A stretch of DNA of 64,000 bases, taken from NCBI GenBank assembly GCA_024195585.1, contig SWBL01000132.1, positions 1 to 64,000 of the forward strand. The letters run 5' to 3'. The notes under the pieces are model-generated. The model worked only from the letters and a program-made list of their open reading frames with translations. It had not been told where the DNA came from and did no database searches. This stretch comes from Aureobasidium sp. EXF-3400 (lineage: Eukaryota > Ascomycota > Dothideomycetes > Dothideales > Saccotheciaceae). This document shows, in pieces, positions 1 through 11,800 of the stretch (positions are counted from its first letter, which is position 1; each line of letters begins with the position of its first letter). The position numbers and the translations under genes are program-made.

Positions 1-554
1 AGAAGCTCCGCGCCGGTAAGGGTAAGCTGAGAAACCGCCGCCACCGCCAGCGCCGTGGTCCCCTCGTTGTCTACAACCCCAGCGAGGATGGCAAGGAGCT
101 CGTTACCGCTTTCCGCAACATCCCCGGTGTTGAGACTTGCACCGTCTTCTCCCTGAACCTCCTCCAGCTCGCCCCTGGTGGTCACCTCGGCCGTTTCATC
201 GTCTGGACCTCTTCCGCTTTCCAGGCCCTTGACAAGATCTACGGCTCCACCACTGAGGCCTCTGCCCTCAAGAAGGACTTCCTCCTTCCCCAGAACTCTG
301 TTGCCCAGCCCGACATTGTCAAGCTCATCAACTCTTCCGAGGTCCAGTCTGTCCTCCGCCCCGCCAAGGGTGGTGCTATCCAGAAGCGCACCAACGTCCA
401 GAAGAAGAACCCTCTCCGCAACAAGCAGGTCCTTCTCCGCCTCAACCCCTACGCCACTGCCTTCTCCAAGGCTGGTCTTGGTCAGCAGAAGGTCCAGGAG
501 GGCAAGCCCGCCGCTCTCGCTGCCGAGTTCAAGACCCTCCTCCACGAGAACTAA
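1..554 (+). CDS. RPL4: 60S ribosomal protein L4 (uL4), C-terminal part
   Basis: The 3' end of a gene that begins outside the window; reading from base 3 gives 183 residues and a TAA at 552-554. The visible part starts with a very basic stretch rich in KLR, RNRR and QRRG, then has the [20 protein letters not shown] block and the [13 protein letters not shown] block, which are diagnostic for eukaryotic uL4. This protein sits in the large ribosomal subunit and lines the peptide exit tunnel. The tail ([16 protein letters not shown]) matches the eukaryote-specific extension. Codon choice is strongly biased to C-ending codons (GTC, CTC, AAG), as expected of a highly expressed gene. No intron is seen in this part. 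Confidence 0.96.
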   Translation, partial: KLRAGKGKLRNRRHRQRRGPLVVYNPSEDGKELVTAFRNIPGVETCTVFSLNLLQLAPGGHLGRFIVWTSSAFQALDKIYGSTTEASALKKDFLLPQNSVAQPDIVKLINSSEVQSVLRPAKGGAIQKRTNVQKKNPLRNKQVLLRLNPYATAFSKAGLGQQKVQEGKPAALAAEFKTLLHEN

Positions 555-830
555 GTGTTGGTTCCCGAGGCTGTTGGTCGGAATGTGTTGAGACGAAGTT
601 ATGGCTAGGGAAGGGATTAAAAGTAGCTCTTCCGGTCGTTTTTCCAAAAAGAAAGGAATTTTTCTCGCTCTCATTTACTGTTCTCTCTGTGCCATGTGAA
701 TGCTGCTGTGACAATCGTGCCGTGTGACTTGACGTCCAACCTTCTGCAAACAGAAAACATGTATATAAAATGGACAACGTGGTTTACAAACGTAGCAATC
801 ATTCATAGTCTATAGTTCTATCATACTTGT

Positions 831-1775
831 TCAAATGCTAGTCAGGAATTTACCAACCCTCTTGATGAGCTCATCAACAACCTCCTGATCATCGCCATTC
901 AAGTTGTGACTAGCACCGCCCAACAGCTCTTTACTTTGCTCATCCACCTTTCCCTTGACGAAAGGAATCCACTTGTTGACCAAAGCCTTTCTATCCACAC
1001 TCTTGGGCACATACTCATCCTCCTCGCCATACAAAATCAACAACGGCTTGTCAATCTTGCTAAACGTATTCTTCAACGTCTGATCCGACAAGTCGGAAGA
1101 AAAGTAATCGTCTTCTCCTCCCCTGCAAGCTAATGCGACCCATCGTCTTGCGCTTACAGGGTTGCGGCCAAAGTTGCTGGCTGTGATGTTGAGGGGAAGG
1201 ATATGTTCGCCTTTGCCTTGTTTACACCAAGTTTCGGCCATGTTGTTTGCGTGCTCGAGGTCTTTGGGCTCCATGTCCATGGCCATGGCTTCACGATCGC
1301 TGACGGACGCTTGCAACACCACTCCGTCAACTTCCTCTCGGTCCCCCCTCTTATCCTCAGAAGCAAAGTAATGCAAGCAATCCTGACATCCCGTCGAATG
1401 GCCCATGATCACGATTTTCTGCTTTCCTTGCGTGCGGAAGTGGTGTACCAAGGACGAAATCTCGTTTACGTCTTGAGACAGGGATGAGGTGCCCCAGCCG
1501 CTTCCTGCGGAACCGAGGTTTGTTTGCGCGAGGGACCAGGATTTTGGGAGTGAGGCGGCTAGTTGGTATACATAGTCGACGCTGTGGTATGTATCTGTCA
1601 AGCCGCCGATCCAGAGCAAGAGGTTTGGCGTGTTGGTGGATGCAGAAGAGGTGATTTCGAAAGCTGAGACGGGAGGGACGTGGTGTAGTGTACCGGTTGT
1701 TGCGGAGGGCGATTGAGGCACCATGCTGGAAGATGAGGAACTGGAGCTGGTGCTGTGGTCGCGCGAATGTGACAT
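831..1775 (-). CDS. DUF1749 (UPF0613) family alpha/beta hydrolase
   Basis: An uninterrupted 314-residue frame with ATG at 1775. The N-terminus is a low-complexity Ser run (about residues 9-17). The core follows as an alpha/beta-hydrolase: LLLWIGGLTDTYHSVDYV near residue 55, then the nucleophile elbow IMGHSTGCQD (GxSxG-like, Ser near 125), and later LLILYGEEDEYVP, which should hold the acid, and a final GASHNLNG with the candidate catalytic His. These features match the fungal and plant DUF1749 family, whose substrates are not firmly known. It runs convergently with the uL4 gene, whose 3' region lies about 280 bp away. Family assignment is firm; a specific reaction is not claimed. Confidence 0.85.
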   Translation of the reverse strand: MSHSRDHSTSSSSSSSSMVPQSPSATTGTLHHVPPVSAFEITSSASTNTPNLLLWIGGLTDTYHSVDYVYQLAASLPKSWSLAQTNLGSAGSGWGTSSLSQDVNEISSLVHHFRTQGKQKIVIMGHSTGCQDCLHYFASEDKRGDREEVDGVVLQASVSDREAMAMDMEPKDLEHANNMAETWCKQGKGEHILPLNITASNFGRNPVSARRWVALACRGGEDDYFSSDLSDQTLKNTFSKIDKPLLILYGEEDEYVPKSVDRKALVNKWIPFVKGKVDEQSKELLGGASHNLNGDDQEVVDELIKRVGKFLTSI

Positions 1776-2238
1776 TTGAGTGAGTTGGTCTGTTGCGGTG
1801 TCTAGAAGTGGATCGTGGTGGGTCTCGGAGCTTTCGTATGGGTGCTCGTTCGGATCAATTGCTGTCGTTCTTGCCTGTTTCTGTTGCAGATGAGAAGCCT
1901 TTTATCTCTTGGACTGGGCAGACTTCAACAAGAGAAGAATTTCACGAGGTTCGCAAGCAAGTCGTGTTTACTTTCTGGACTAGATGGTGACGGAGCTTCC
2001 ATCACAAACCGATGACGCGCGGTCCTGTCGACAGTAGCACCCTGGCTCTACCATCACAACTTAATTATCAACCGGCCACAAGCTATATCGCTCGAGACTT
2101 GAACAATAGCGTTCACATTCAAGGGAACCAGAAATTGTGCACACAACCTATGCCTTTTCTGTGCTCAAAACATGCCTAGCACCACTCAATCTGCATTTTA
2201 TCCATCTCCATCCAATCTCACAGCTCACCTCCATGGTA
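1776..2238. other. intergenic region
   Basis: Lies upstream of the DUF1749 gene and downstream of the first small membrane protein gene. I see no convincing gene here; the longest open frames lack recognisable features. The part next to 1775 should hold the DUF1749 promoter. Confidence 0.5.
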
Positions 2239-2568
2239 TCACGCCTTAGTCTTTCTCCCTTCCCAACTCCCAACGATGTATTCCACCTCTTTCAGAACAC
2301 ACATAACAGCAACTGCATACACCACGATCTGACACGTCAGAACCCCTGCATTCTTTTTACACGCATATCCCGAATACTCCAATCTATAGTAAAACCTCGT
2401 ACAAACATCAATGGTAGTCTTAACACTTGCTACAGGTTCTGACTGCCACCATGAGAGTCCTATGCCAACACAGAAGAAGCGAAACACTCTGGGTGCGAAC
2501 AAGTAAAATGTTGTAGTGAAGATGGCTATGATGAGCACAAGGGCCAAGGGGTCTTTTCTGATGTCCAT
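2239..2568 (-). CDS. small unrecognised membrane protein, tandem copy 1
   Basis: A 109-residue frame with ATG at 2568 (MDIRKDPLALVL). I do not recognise the family. Two hydrophobic segments are visible: roughly residues 7-40 (ALVLIIAIFTTTFYLF continuing to FFCVGIGLSWW) and 78-93 (LTCQIVVYAVAVMCVL). Between them are two Cys and a Tyr-rich stretch (CTRFYYRLEYSGYAC). It is clearly paralogous to the neighbour ending at 2836: both share DPLALVL, GxGxSxW, QIVVxxxAVMCxLxEVE and VVG/IVG in order. The leader upstream of the ATG is also related between the copies and appears to hold a 5'-UTR intron here (2574-2627; GCTAAC branch and CAG acceptor just before the ATG). A small two-helix membrane protein is the best description. 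Confidence 0.65.
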   Translation of the reverse strand: MDIRKDPLALVLIIAIFTTTFYLFAPRVFRFFCVGIGLSWWQSEPVASVKTTIDVCTRFYYRLEYSGYACKKNAGVLTCQIVVYAVAVMCVLKEVEYIVGSWEGRKTKA

Positions 2569-2835
2569 GGTTGCTGCGAGATGGTTAGCTTGGGTCTATT
2601 GAGGTGGGACTGGTAAGCGTGTAGTACCCTGGTAGACGCGGTTCGTTCTCTCTTTGACAAGTGTGAGTTGGGTTAGAGTGACTTGTCTTGTGTAAGATGG
2701 TCAGAGGTGTAGGAACACCGACTCGGAAGAGCCGGAATGGCAGAGTAAAAGTAACAGCTGCTCGTATCTCGCAAGCCATTTCAATCCACGGCTCAAATCA
2801 CTTCTTTTACAGTCTTGTTGTCGTCTTTTACAAAT

Positions 2836-3177
2836 TCACTCCTTCGATACCACAGTAACTTCCCTCTCCTCTTTCTTCCCTCTTCTCCCAACAACATGTT
2901 CCACCTCTGCCAACCCACACATAACAGCAATACTCCACACCACAATCTGAGCTCCAAATACCCCCAAATCAACCCTACAATAAGTGCCAAACTCCCATTT
3001 CTGGTATTGGACACAAGATGCAATGACATCTTTAGCGGTTGTGTTTGTGGTTCGCCATAGAGAAACCCCCAGACCGATAAACAAGTAACGGCAAAATTTT
3101 GGCCATAGGATGTGGAGGATGATGGCGAAGGTGCTGATGCCGAGGACAAGGGCTAGAGGATCTATGGTCATGTCCAT
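2836..3177 (-). CDS. small unrecognised membrane protein, tandem copy 2
   Basis: A 113-residue frame with ATG at 3177 (MDMTIDPLALVL), paralogous to the gene at 2239-2568. It has the same layout: a first hydrophobic block (LALVLGISTFAIILHILW then LFIGLGVSLW), a Cys/Tyr middle (CVQYQKWEFGTYC) and a second hydrophobic block (FGAQIVVWSIAVMCGL) followed by EVEHVVG and a charged tail. The frame stays open upstream to 3375, but no ATG occurs there in line with copy 1. A well-formed intron (3184-3234: GTATGT donor, CTAAAC branch, CAG acceptor) lies just before this ATG, so I place the start at 3177 and treat the upstream part as spliced leader. Function unknown; the local duplication suggests a lineage-specific family. 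Confidence 0.65.
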   Translation of the reverse strand: MDMTIDPLALVLGISTFAIILHILWPKFCRYLFIGLGVSLWRTTNTTAKDVIASCVQYQKWEFGTYCRVDLGVFGAQIVVWSIAVMCGLAEVEHVVGRRGKKEEREVTVVSKE

Positions 3178-3375
3178 TGTGCGCTGGAACGTGTTTAGAC
3201 GAAAGCATGGTAATGTAAAAAACATCTGACATACTTCTAGAATATGATTCTCGAATGTGATGGATTCGTGTGGCTTCGTCTCTTGCAAGATGGTCAGAGG
3301 TATAGAAACCAATGACGCAAATGGGCTACATGGCAGAGTAAGAAAGTGAGAGTTGCTTGTGGTTTCCAAAGCCAC

Positions 3376-3744
3376 CGAAATTAGACCGTGTTTATTACAC
3401 CCCCAAGGTAAATCGTGTGTATAGCCAGCTACGGGGTCTGTTACGATACCTAAGATGAGAACTTGCGGGTCTAGTTCACCGTGACTTCTACCTCATTCAT
3501 AAATGCCAATTATCGGTCATTCGCAACTACTTCCTTGCGCAAGGTCACCACCTGCTCCAACATACAACTATTTAGCAAGAAGGCACAGGACGAGGAAACA
3601 TTTGAACAATCTGGGGGCCAGTAAAGAGTGTCATTTCAAGATCCTATGTCAAAGTGATTGGGGTATCTTTGTTGTTCGAACACATGTCCGCTGTTCCATC
3701 GTTCTCGAGATGCCACTTGCATAGCAGAAGCATTCAACGCATCA
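3376..3744. other. intergenic region
   Basis: Between the tandem small-protein pair and the DCP1 gene. No supported gene; probably the promoter of copy 2 and the DCP1 3' region. Confidence 0.5.
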
Positions 3745-4872
3745 CTAGTATCCTCGTCTAGCATTGTTGAACAAGCTCATTAAGACATCTGCTTGTGCTT
3801 GGGGGTGTGGCTGAATGTGTGCTTGAGGAGGCTGCTGCTGCTGCGGGAAATGTTGTTGAGGAGGTGCGAATCCAGGGGGTGTAGGGGTATGTGCAGCATG
3901 TTGGTGTTGATGTTGAGCCGTCTGCCATTGTTGTGGGTTCATTTGATTCATTTGTTGTTGCTGCATAGCTTCGATCTGCTGCTGCTGCCGTTGTTGTTCA
4001 AGGCGTTGTTGCTCGAATTGCTGCTGCTCTTGCATGTTGTAATATTGCTGCTGATCATAGGATTGGAAAGGCGAGGCAAGAGCAGGACGTTGCTGCTGTT
4101 GCTGGCCGTTCTTGAAGAAATGGAGCAGGTTGAGTTGTTGATTTTGTAGTTGTTGCTCATACTCATGTCTCTGTGGTTCCGATGCTTGGTCGTGCTGTAT
4201 TGCTGGCGGTGGTTGGTGTTGTGGTTGGGATTGTTGCGATGGCGGCAGTTCTTCCTCGACATAGTCCTCTTCTACGTCAGCCACAGCAGCAGCATCTCTG
4301 CTATCCTCAGCTCTTTTTGCGCATTCCTGGATGATCAAGGCGTTGACCACTCTTGTTTGTACTGTACTTCCTCCTTCTTCGGCAAAGATCCACAGACCAT
4401 AGATGTTTGCACTTCCATCTTCTCCTTCGACCTGCAATATGACATAGTCGTCCGTCACTTGAACCGACTCGGCGGAGAACAGTTCACTAGAGAAATTCTC
4501 GAGACCGCGACGATTGAGAACAATGCAACTGTATCGTTCGATCTGCGGACCTCCAACCGGCGGTAGAAGTGAACAGACGAATAGTGTGCCCTCAGTTCCC
4601 TGCTTCTCCCAACTCGACGAGGCTGGATTGAAAGTGTAGACGACTGCGAATGGAGCGACTGAGAGGATCTGGTGGACTGAAGGATCATGCCGTTGCAGCA
4701 CGCTGAGGTTCAACTCTTCGTTTGTGCGTGCCGGAATAGGTGCCGGTGGAGGAAGAGAAGTCATGGCGTCTGTTGCGTATGCTGTGTCGGTGTCGTAGTC
4801 CGAAGGAACGTGGTGGTGATGCGCCGCAGGCCGCGGGTGTGAGTTGCGATTATTGCGGTGTTTCGGCGGCAT
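3745..4872 (-). CDS. DCP1: mRNA-decapping enzyme subunit 1
   Basis: An intronless 375-residue frame with ATG at 4872. Residues about 50-185 form the EVH1-like Dcp1 domain: NLSVLQRHDPSVHQIL, then VVYTFNPASSSWEKQGTEGTLFVC, YSCIVLNRRGLENF and NIYGLWIFAEE, the typical order in Dcp1 including the Trp residues of the aromatic cleft. Dcp1 activates the Dcp2 pyrophosphatase that removes the mRNA cap in cytoplasmic P-bodies. The C-terminal half is a long Gln/His/Pro-rich low-complexity tail with many short Q runs, as is common in filamentous fungi and likely to favour condensate formation. The extreme end (ADVLMSLFNNARRGY) is a short hydrophobic motif that could bind partners; that part is inference. 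Confidence 0.93.
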   Translation of the reverse strand: MPPKHRNNRNSHPRPAAHHHHVPSDYDTDTAYATDAMTSLPPPAPIPARTNEELNLSVLQRHDPSVHQILSVAPFAVVYTFNPASSSWEKQGTEGTLFVCSLLPPVGGPQIERYSCIVLNRRGLENFSSELFSAESVQVTDDYVILQVEGEDGSANIYGLWIFAEEGGSTVQTRVVNALIIQECAKRAEDSRDAAAVADVEEDYVEEELPPSQQSQPQHQPPPAIQHDQASEPQRHEYEQQLQNQQLNLLHFFKNGQQQQQRPALASPFQSYDQQQYYNMQEQQQFEQQRLEQQRQQQQIEAMQQQQMNQMNPQQWQTAQHQHQHAAHTPTPPGFAPPQQHFPQQQQPPQAHIQPHPQAQADVLMSLFNNARRGY

Positions 4873-5141
4873 CTTGGTGATATGTCGATTGTATGAATAG
4901 AGCTATGACTCTCGTTTGTGCTGGTGTTTCGGTGTTGAATGAGTTGTGCGACGCCATGTTTGAAAGCTGTTTGCGACGTCATGCTCTTTCACAGATCCTT
5001 TCAACACTATCGAGTCACCCTGGCTGGACATTTGGTCATTGCAACATCCTGTAACAGAACAATTATGTGGTCTTCAACTCTAACATATCGTACAATCTCC
5101 TCTAGCATCTAAACGCTTTATCCACAAAGCTTCTATATAAT

Positions 5142-8019
5142 TCATGCCTTCTCCTTGTACAGCCATGTCAAGTAATCATCCACACTCTCGATGCTCACAT
5201 CGTCTGTGTTCGCCATCTGGCTCTTCGAAGGCTTGGCATAAGGCATGCCAACCACAATCTTTGGCTTGTTGGCTGCCTTCTGGTCGAGACGGGCTCTCAT
5301 CTTCCTGCCCTTCTCACTCAACTCCTTGAGCATGTTGATATAATGTTCGTTGTAACTTTGCTCAGCGCTGTCAGGATCCGACTTGTCGAGTCTGCTGTTG
5401 AGCTTCTGATATGTCTTCCTGCGCCGGGCTTGTGCTGCTCTATAATCTTTCCATGCCTGCCCTGATTTGATTTCAGTCAGGCTATAATCGATTGACCACT
5501 CGTGGTGCTTATTAAGGTTCTCTGGTCGCTCGACGTATACACCGTTGACTTTGGAGCGGACTGTGAGAACCATACCCAACAATGGATTATCTTCTTCTGC
5601 TTGTGGTTGCGCTTCTGCTTGAGGCTCTGATTCAGACATCTCAGAGATGGCTTCAATCTCCTTGACAATTGGATCTTTTTCAACTTCTGAATTTTGTGCA
5701 GTAATTGTCTCTGACTGAGCTCCGGGTGTTTCTGGAGCTTGTTTAGTTTCAAAAACATCTCCTCCAGCCAATTCGTGGCTCAAGTCGCTCTCCGAATCGC
5801 TGAATTTCTTCGTGTTGTCGTTATCGTCTTCTTCGGCAAGCTCATTAGTTTGCTCTTTGTTCAATTTTGAGGCTGGATCACGCAGATTGCGCTCCCACTC
5901 GGCAATCTTTTCCTTTTGGGAATTCTGAATGGTTTCAATGTCCTCTTCGCTCATAGGCTCTGCAAAGATGTACATGGATGGAAGTGTTTCAGCAGCTTTG
6001 GTCTCAAAGGTGAATCGAATAGACTGTCTCACTGTCAGTATTGGGTCGAACGTGGGAGTCAAAGATACTTACCTGATCAGGAAATTTCTCAGTGGCTTTG
6101 TTGAAGATTTCGTTCAACAAGCTGATACTAAGGTTGAACTCAAGATTGCCTAAAGTGAGATCAGGTGTACCGTGAAGAGCCCGGTCAAGCTCATTGAGAC
6201 TGATATACTGGAAGCCAAAGATACGCTTGACGTTGTGATATGCAACGAAAATGCCGTCCATGTGTCCCATACGAGCTTGCAGAGAGTACTTGAGAGCGGT
6301 GCTGCGCATCATATCATAATACTCTCTCTCGAAACTCTCGTACTGACCTTGAGCTTGTGTAATCTCATATCCGGTCATTGGCTCGTGATCTTGTGACTGC
6401 ATACGGATTGGAAGAACAGCACGAGTCTTGAGATCGAACATACCAGTTCCGGGTAGCCGATCATCTTGAGCGTCGAGTTGTGATCGTAACAAGAAGTCTC
6501 CCAGCGAGGAGTAGTGGTAAGCCTCGGGTTGGTTTGGCTCGACCTCAGAAACACCACTAGATTTGTCCTTTCTGTATCGCTCAAATTTATCGGTCGGCAT
6601 GGTCAAGAGTTTCTCCATGGATCTTCCGAGTAACATGAGAACATTAGCACCATCGTATTCCTTGTCCGCATCGACGGCGTAAGTATCACCTTTCCGTCTC
6701 AGAAAGATAGAAGTAGGTGTACGGTTGAGAGCAGTGAAGCTTTGCAGCGTGTCTGGAAAGTCTCTGGAAAACATGTCGGTATTGATCTTGCGCCAGGACG
6801 AGAGGAGATAATGAAAATGAGTCAAGGTACTTGTCATGCTGGAAGTAGAGCCAACGTATTTCTTGCCATGCTTTTTGGCGAATTCTGAGAGGAAGTTGTC
6901 CTGAGATGAGGTCTTGTAGGCAGTGAGAGCATCGTAATCAAATTCTGTTACAGGCATGATCTTCTGTAAGTAGGGATCAAAGTTGTAGACCTTCGAACGT
7001 CTATCTTGCAACTGGTAGACACCCTGCATGAAGAGGACACGATCAAGGCCGTGATGTAAGCGAGGAACACGCGGCTGGTCAACATCTAAGCGCTGCAACT
7101 CAATGCTGGATGCTTCCATAGTTTTTGTCCCTTCAGCAAAATACTTTTCTGCCCGTTTTTCATCGGCTTCTCTCTTTTTTTCTGCTTTGGCAATACGTTC
7201 GGGAGTCTGTGGCGCGGGGCTATTGACGAAGCGCGGCTTGCGTCTGGTGCGTAGTCTCCTCAAGGTTTTTCTGGGGAAGGATATAGGATCACTCTTAATG
7301 GACAGCATGGCATCTCTCAAAGATTGTATCGCGCCTCCATCGTAAAGAGAAGAAGTGGCTGATGGGTCTGTCGACTTGAAGAAGTCAATTATAGTGTTCT
7401 TTGATTCGGCGGTCGCTGGAGAATCATGACTCGATCGCTTGAGAGATTGGAAAGGCGTGGTCTCGCCATCTCGTTCAGTGGTCTTGCCGTCTTCTTCAGT
7501 GGTCTTGTCTTTCTCTTTAATGGTCTTGCCATCTCCTTCAATGGTCTTGTAGCTTTCTTCGGATGGCTGCGTAGGGTTAGGTCGATGATGTTTATTGAAA
7601 GGTGTTATTTTTCTGATGAGGTTTGAATCGAAACTCGAGCTCGAATCTGGGTCTGCTTCGGGCTGTTTCGAGTGCTCAACCTCCTCATTCTTATCGACAG
7701 CCTCGTGCTTGCTGGTTTGTGTTTCCAGATTCTCTCTCTTTTCGGGCGACTTCAAGTCTTCCTTGTTGAAGGGCCACAGATCTTGAGGGTTATGTTGAGA
7801 TTCGATCTGATTCGCATCCTCTGGAGTGACGGGCTTGTTCGGGACAGTGTTCGCACTATCATGGTCGTTGGCCTCAGCATACAGCAGGCGCGTCGAGTGG
7901 CGGAGCGGGCGTGACGTTATAGTCGAGAAGAGGCACGAACGACATGGTAGACAGACAGGAGCGGTGGTCGTAAAGAAGGGCCGGAGAGGGCGGACGCCTA
8001 GAGTGCGCCAGCTGGGCAT
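5142..8019 (-). CDS. PET127: mitochondrial Pet127 homologue (mRNA processing/decay)
   Basis: Two exons: 8019-6073 and 6023-5142, joined across a 49-nt phase-0 intron (6024-6072; GTAAGT donor, TACTGAC branch, CAG acceptor), giving about 942 residues. The N-terminus is Arg/Ser/Thr-rich without acidic residues and looks like a mitochondrial presequence. A low-complexity Lys/Glu/Thr region follows, including repeated DGKTTE-like units near residues 160-190. The conserved Pet127 core starts near residue 315: PRVPRLHHGLDRVLFMQGVYQL, YNFDPYLQKIMPV, then GDTYAVDADKEYDGANVL and MGHMDGIFVAYHNVKRIFGFQY. In yeast Pet127 is a membrane-associated mitochondrial protein needed for 5' processing and turnover of mitochondrial RNAs. 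The C-terminal exon continues the core (IRFTFETKAAETLPSMYIFAEPM), then an acidic stretch and a basic tail. Confidence 0.93.
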
Positions 8020-8831
8020 CGAAAATATTGATATGCGTTTGCGCGCAAAGGCGACCGACTGACAAAGTTAACCTCCAATGCGCATTCCAATTATTCTCTA
8101 ATCGATAGCGTTAGGGCCGGTTTGTTTCGGACCAAGCGCCTGCCGGTGGCTGGGGAGAGCAAGTGCTCTCTAGGACTTGCTACTGAACGTCTGCGTTCTT
8201 GTAGTCTACGCTGATCGACTAGATGTTCTACTATATAAGCTCTACATTCTGCTAGGGCAAGCACAGCATGGCTCCATCATGATGATGTGCCCTGATACAC
8301 GTTGCTCAGACATATCATGTGATTGTGTCTTGATTTCTCCCATCTAACTCATACAAGGGCTTCTCAAACTAGATTTGGATCAGCTGCCCTACTGTCAAGA
8401 CGCGCACGCTGAATAGCCAAGTATCTACCGGCTGTTAGCAAGTCCGGTGCGTCAACGCCTCTGACGGAAGACCGCAAATCGAGCGATTGTTGATCGTCTT
8501 CGGGCTGGTTTTAGAACATTCAGAGTTCAATTCGTGCCGGCTCTCAAGGAACCATCTTTTGCGCCGCTCGTCTTTTCTCCCTTGTTCACATCACTCTCTC
8601 TACCAGCAGCAAAGACCACTCTACGTCGACATGCTGCCATCTCTCTCGTTCTGACGTCTGTCGCCAATTCCTCATCTTGGTGTCGCATCATCTAATTTCC
8701 CTCTCCTAAAGATCTCCCGCCGCCATGATTTTCGGACTTAAGCCAGCTATACCCCAGTAGTACCACGCCTGACCTGACCTCTCCACGACATCTTCTTTGT
8801 AATCTCCTTCTCCCAAAAAGCGCCGTCCGTC
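8020..8831. promoter_or_regulatory. divergent intergenic/promoter region
   Basis: Separates the PET127 and PH-LRR genes, which are transcribed away from each other. The part from about 8560 to 8800 is pyrimidine-rich on the + strand, typical of the leader before a fungal start codon. No gene or RNA recognised. Confidence 0.55.
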
Positions 8832-11800
8832 ATGCCCCGTTCCAGCAGCCGGGAGCACGCCGGCCGGAGGCGCAGTATCTTTGGCATTCCCTCTTTTACC
8901 CAGATCCATCCTACCACCACCACCACCACCACCACTCGCGACTCTCCGGAAAAGTTGAACAAGGACTCCTCCAAGACTTTGAAGAAGCGTCGCGGTCCCA
9001 CTCTTGTCACCAATCTCGAATCCTCACCAGAGCTGGTCCACGATGAGGATCCTTCGCCCATTTCAGCAGGAACTTTACCTTCTCCCAAACCAGTCACACG
9101 CCCTTCCTTGAGTGTTCGTAGCGGTGGCCGTCCCGTTTCATCTGTCTTTGGTTCACTGCGATCTATGCGATCCATGCATGAAGACGACACTCCTTTGACC
9201 ACCACCTCAAGCCGAACTCCCTCCATTAACTGGGCCGATTTTGATACCAACAATGGCCGGAAAGGACGTGTTCTACACCATGGCGAAGTGCAGACCAGTA
9301 GTAGCATGTTTCGTAAGAAGAAAGAGTACCTGGTCTTGACAGACACCCATATCTTGCGCTACAAGAACCAGTCAAAAGCTGCCGAGACCATCGGCAGTGT
9401 TGCCCCTCCATTCGGCAGAAGTCCGACAATTCGTCATAGCTCAACAAACTCTATTGGCTCTTCGCAGGATCTACAATCTTTACACTCGGATTCTTCAGGC
9501 GACAAGGAAGGCAGAGTTACGCTTCGTCATATTGTCGCTGTTCACAGACTCGATGATGGCCGCCCCTATTTTGCCATTGAGGTTTGCTACCTTGACGAGG
9601 AAGGATCCCAGGCTTCAGCTATGGTCATGCAGTTTGGTGAATCCGAGGATCGTGATTTGTGGTTGCGCTCGATCCGCCAGGCCGCCAACAAGGCTCGTCT
9701 ACAAGATGTCAATCCCATTTCTGTCGTCAACTCGAAAAATGCTGCAAGGGCCGTAGAGCGCGAGAACGATTACGATCCTGCCAACTATGCCATTTACAAG
9801 GTAATTCAGCGCCAATTCTCAAAATCGCGATCCTCTACCGACGACTTGTCCAAAATTGCATCTACCGTTTGCTTTCTGGCCATAGGTATTCACAAGGTCC
9901 ATGTGATACCTTTAGTAAAGACTACCAGCCGTGTTTCATCGCCTTCGCTATCAGCAAGCAATGTCCCAACATCGTATGGTATTCTTAATATGACGGCTCT
10001 TCGAGTGAGCCATTCAGACGACCATTTTGAGCTCACCTTCCGACAACCTCTTAAACGACCGAAGACACTATACTTGGCTTCCCTGGCTTCTCATGATATT
10101 GCCCTTCGTCTTCACCATGTTGAAAACGTCCTTCGTCCGGAGGGTGTTTCTCGGATGTTCAAATTCAGCGTTCCACAAGAGATTGACGATCATCTTCCTC
10201 CTACAGTGAACTCGGACACGGAAGATCATTGCTGCTTTGAACGTACCCTCACCGCATACTGCATTGCTTACGATGTTAACCCATCAAACATCTGCTATAC
10301 CATTGACTACTCGTGCGAAGATGCGCCTCGCTTCCAACTACTGCCATTAGCAGATTCACGTCGACAGAATTATTCTGCAGCCGAGTTGTTAGCTGTCATG
10401 CGGGCTCTGCGATATAATGAATCGTTCAATTCGCTCTCCTTTGCTGATGTTCAACTTGATGTACTCAATGGACTTCATGACAATTACGGCTCTGAGCATG
10501 TCTGTACTAGAACGAAACGAGGAACCCCGATTCGTCTGACCACAGAAGAGCTTACTCAGTCTTGTCTTTTGATCCAGGAAGTTCGTGCACTGGCTGCGAC
10601 GAACAAAAAGCTCCGAAGAATGGACTTCTCTAGATGTGTTGTCGCAAAACCCCCGGATTACACGGACGACTCGGAGTCCAAAGTCAAGGATATTGGATGT
10701 GGTGTGGTTGAAGCCCTTTCTCCACTGTGCAAGCATCAAATTACAAACGTGGACTGGATCGCGTTGAACGGTATCCATCTCAGCGAGACTGATCTTGATT
10801 ACCTAGTTGGTGCAGCTAGTGACAAAGCCTGTCACTTCCGTGCCATTGAGTTGAGCAGATGTTCGTTGACTGACCGTACACTGAGTCTGATACTTGATTC
10901 ACTTCGCGCTCAGGACAACACACTGGAAGCCTTGGATATTTCTGGCAACCTTGCAAGACTCGCACCAGCTGTATTCGATGGACAGATTAGTGTGTTTGGA
11001 TTTATCCGCAAGCTCAACCTATCTTTTGCATCGCGAACCTCAGGAGCCGAACCCTTATTCAATGCCGAGACTCTTCTTACCTGGCGTTTGGAAGAGCTCA
11101 GATTGACTGGCACATCTCTAAACGAAAATACAATCCAAGCTCTCGCAACATATCTCAAGCATCCGCAGTCTGATACTCTTCGCGAGTTGTATCTAGACTA
11201 TGCATACATGTCCGGTAGTGACATTGCAACCATCATGCGTGCCACTAAGCGAGGTTCGATTGAGCCTCGTTCCCTCCATCTTGACATCAGTCACAACAAC
11301 ATCACAAAGGATCATGATCAATTATGCAAAGCGATCTCGGACGGTTCAACGCCTACTCACATTACTCTTCGTGCCATTGAGTATCGTGAAGAGTCTGTAT
11401 TCCGACATCTGATCAATGCGGTGAAAACGAATGAGAGCATCAGATATCTCGACATTTCAAGGACAACATTACCCAGTGATGCTAACGACGAGACCAGTCG
11501 TGCGCTAGAGTCACTCTTCGCGGAAAACTGTACGCTCGAGGAGTTGGACATCTCAGGAGAGGACTCGCGCCTAGAAACTTCACGATTTGGCGTTGGGCTT
11601 AACCAGGCATTGAATGGTCTTCGCCACAACACAGGCTTGCATATCCTTCGAGTTCAGTATCAGAGACTCGGTCTGCCCGGTGCTAGTATGCTGGCAGAAG
11701 TTCTGAAGGTCAACAGAACGTTACGAGAACTGCACTGCGAGCATAACGATATCCCTCTTTCCGCATTTACTGACATGATCAACGCATTGGGCAAGAATAC

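Noticed and set aside
3178..3375. N-terminal extension of small membrane protein copy 2
   Set aside because: No ATG occurs there, a good intron lies just before the internal ATG, and the corresponding frame in copy 1 is not in phase with its protein.
3793..4566. Plus-strand open frames opposite DCP1
   Set aside because: They are antisense of the Gln-rich coding repeats (Leu-rich shadows), not genes.
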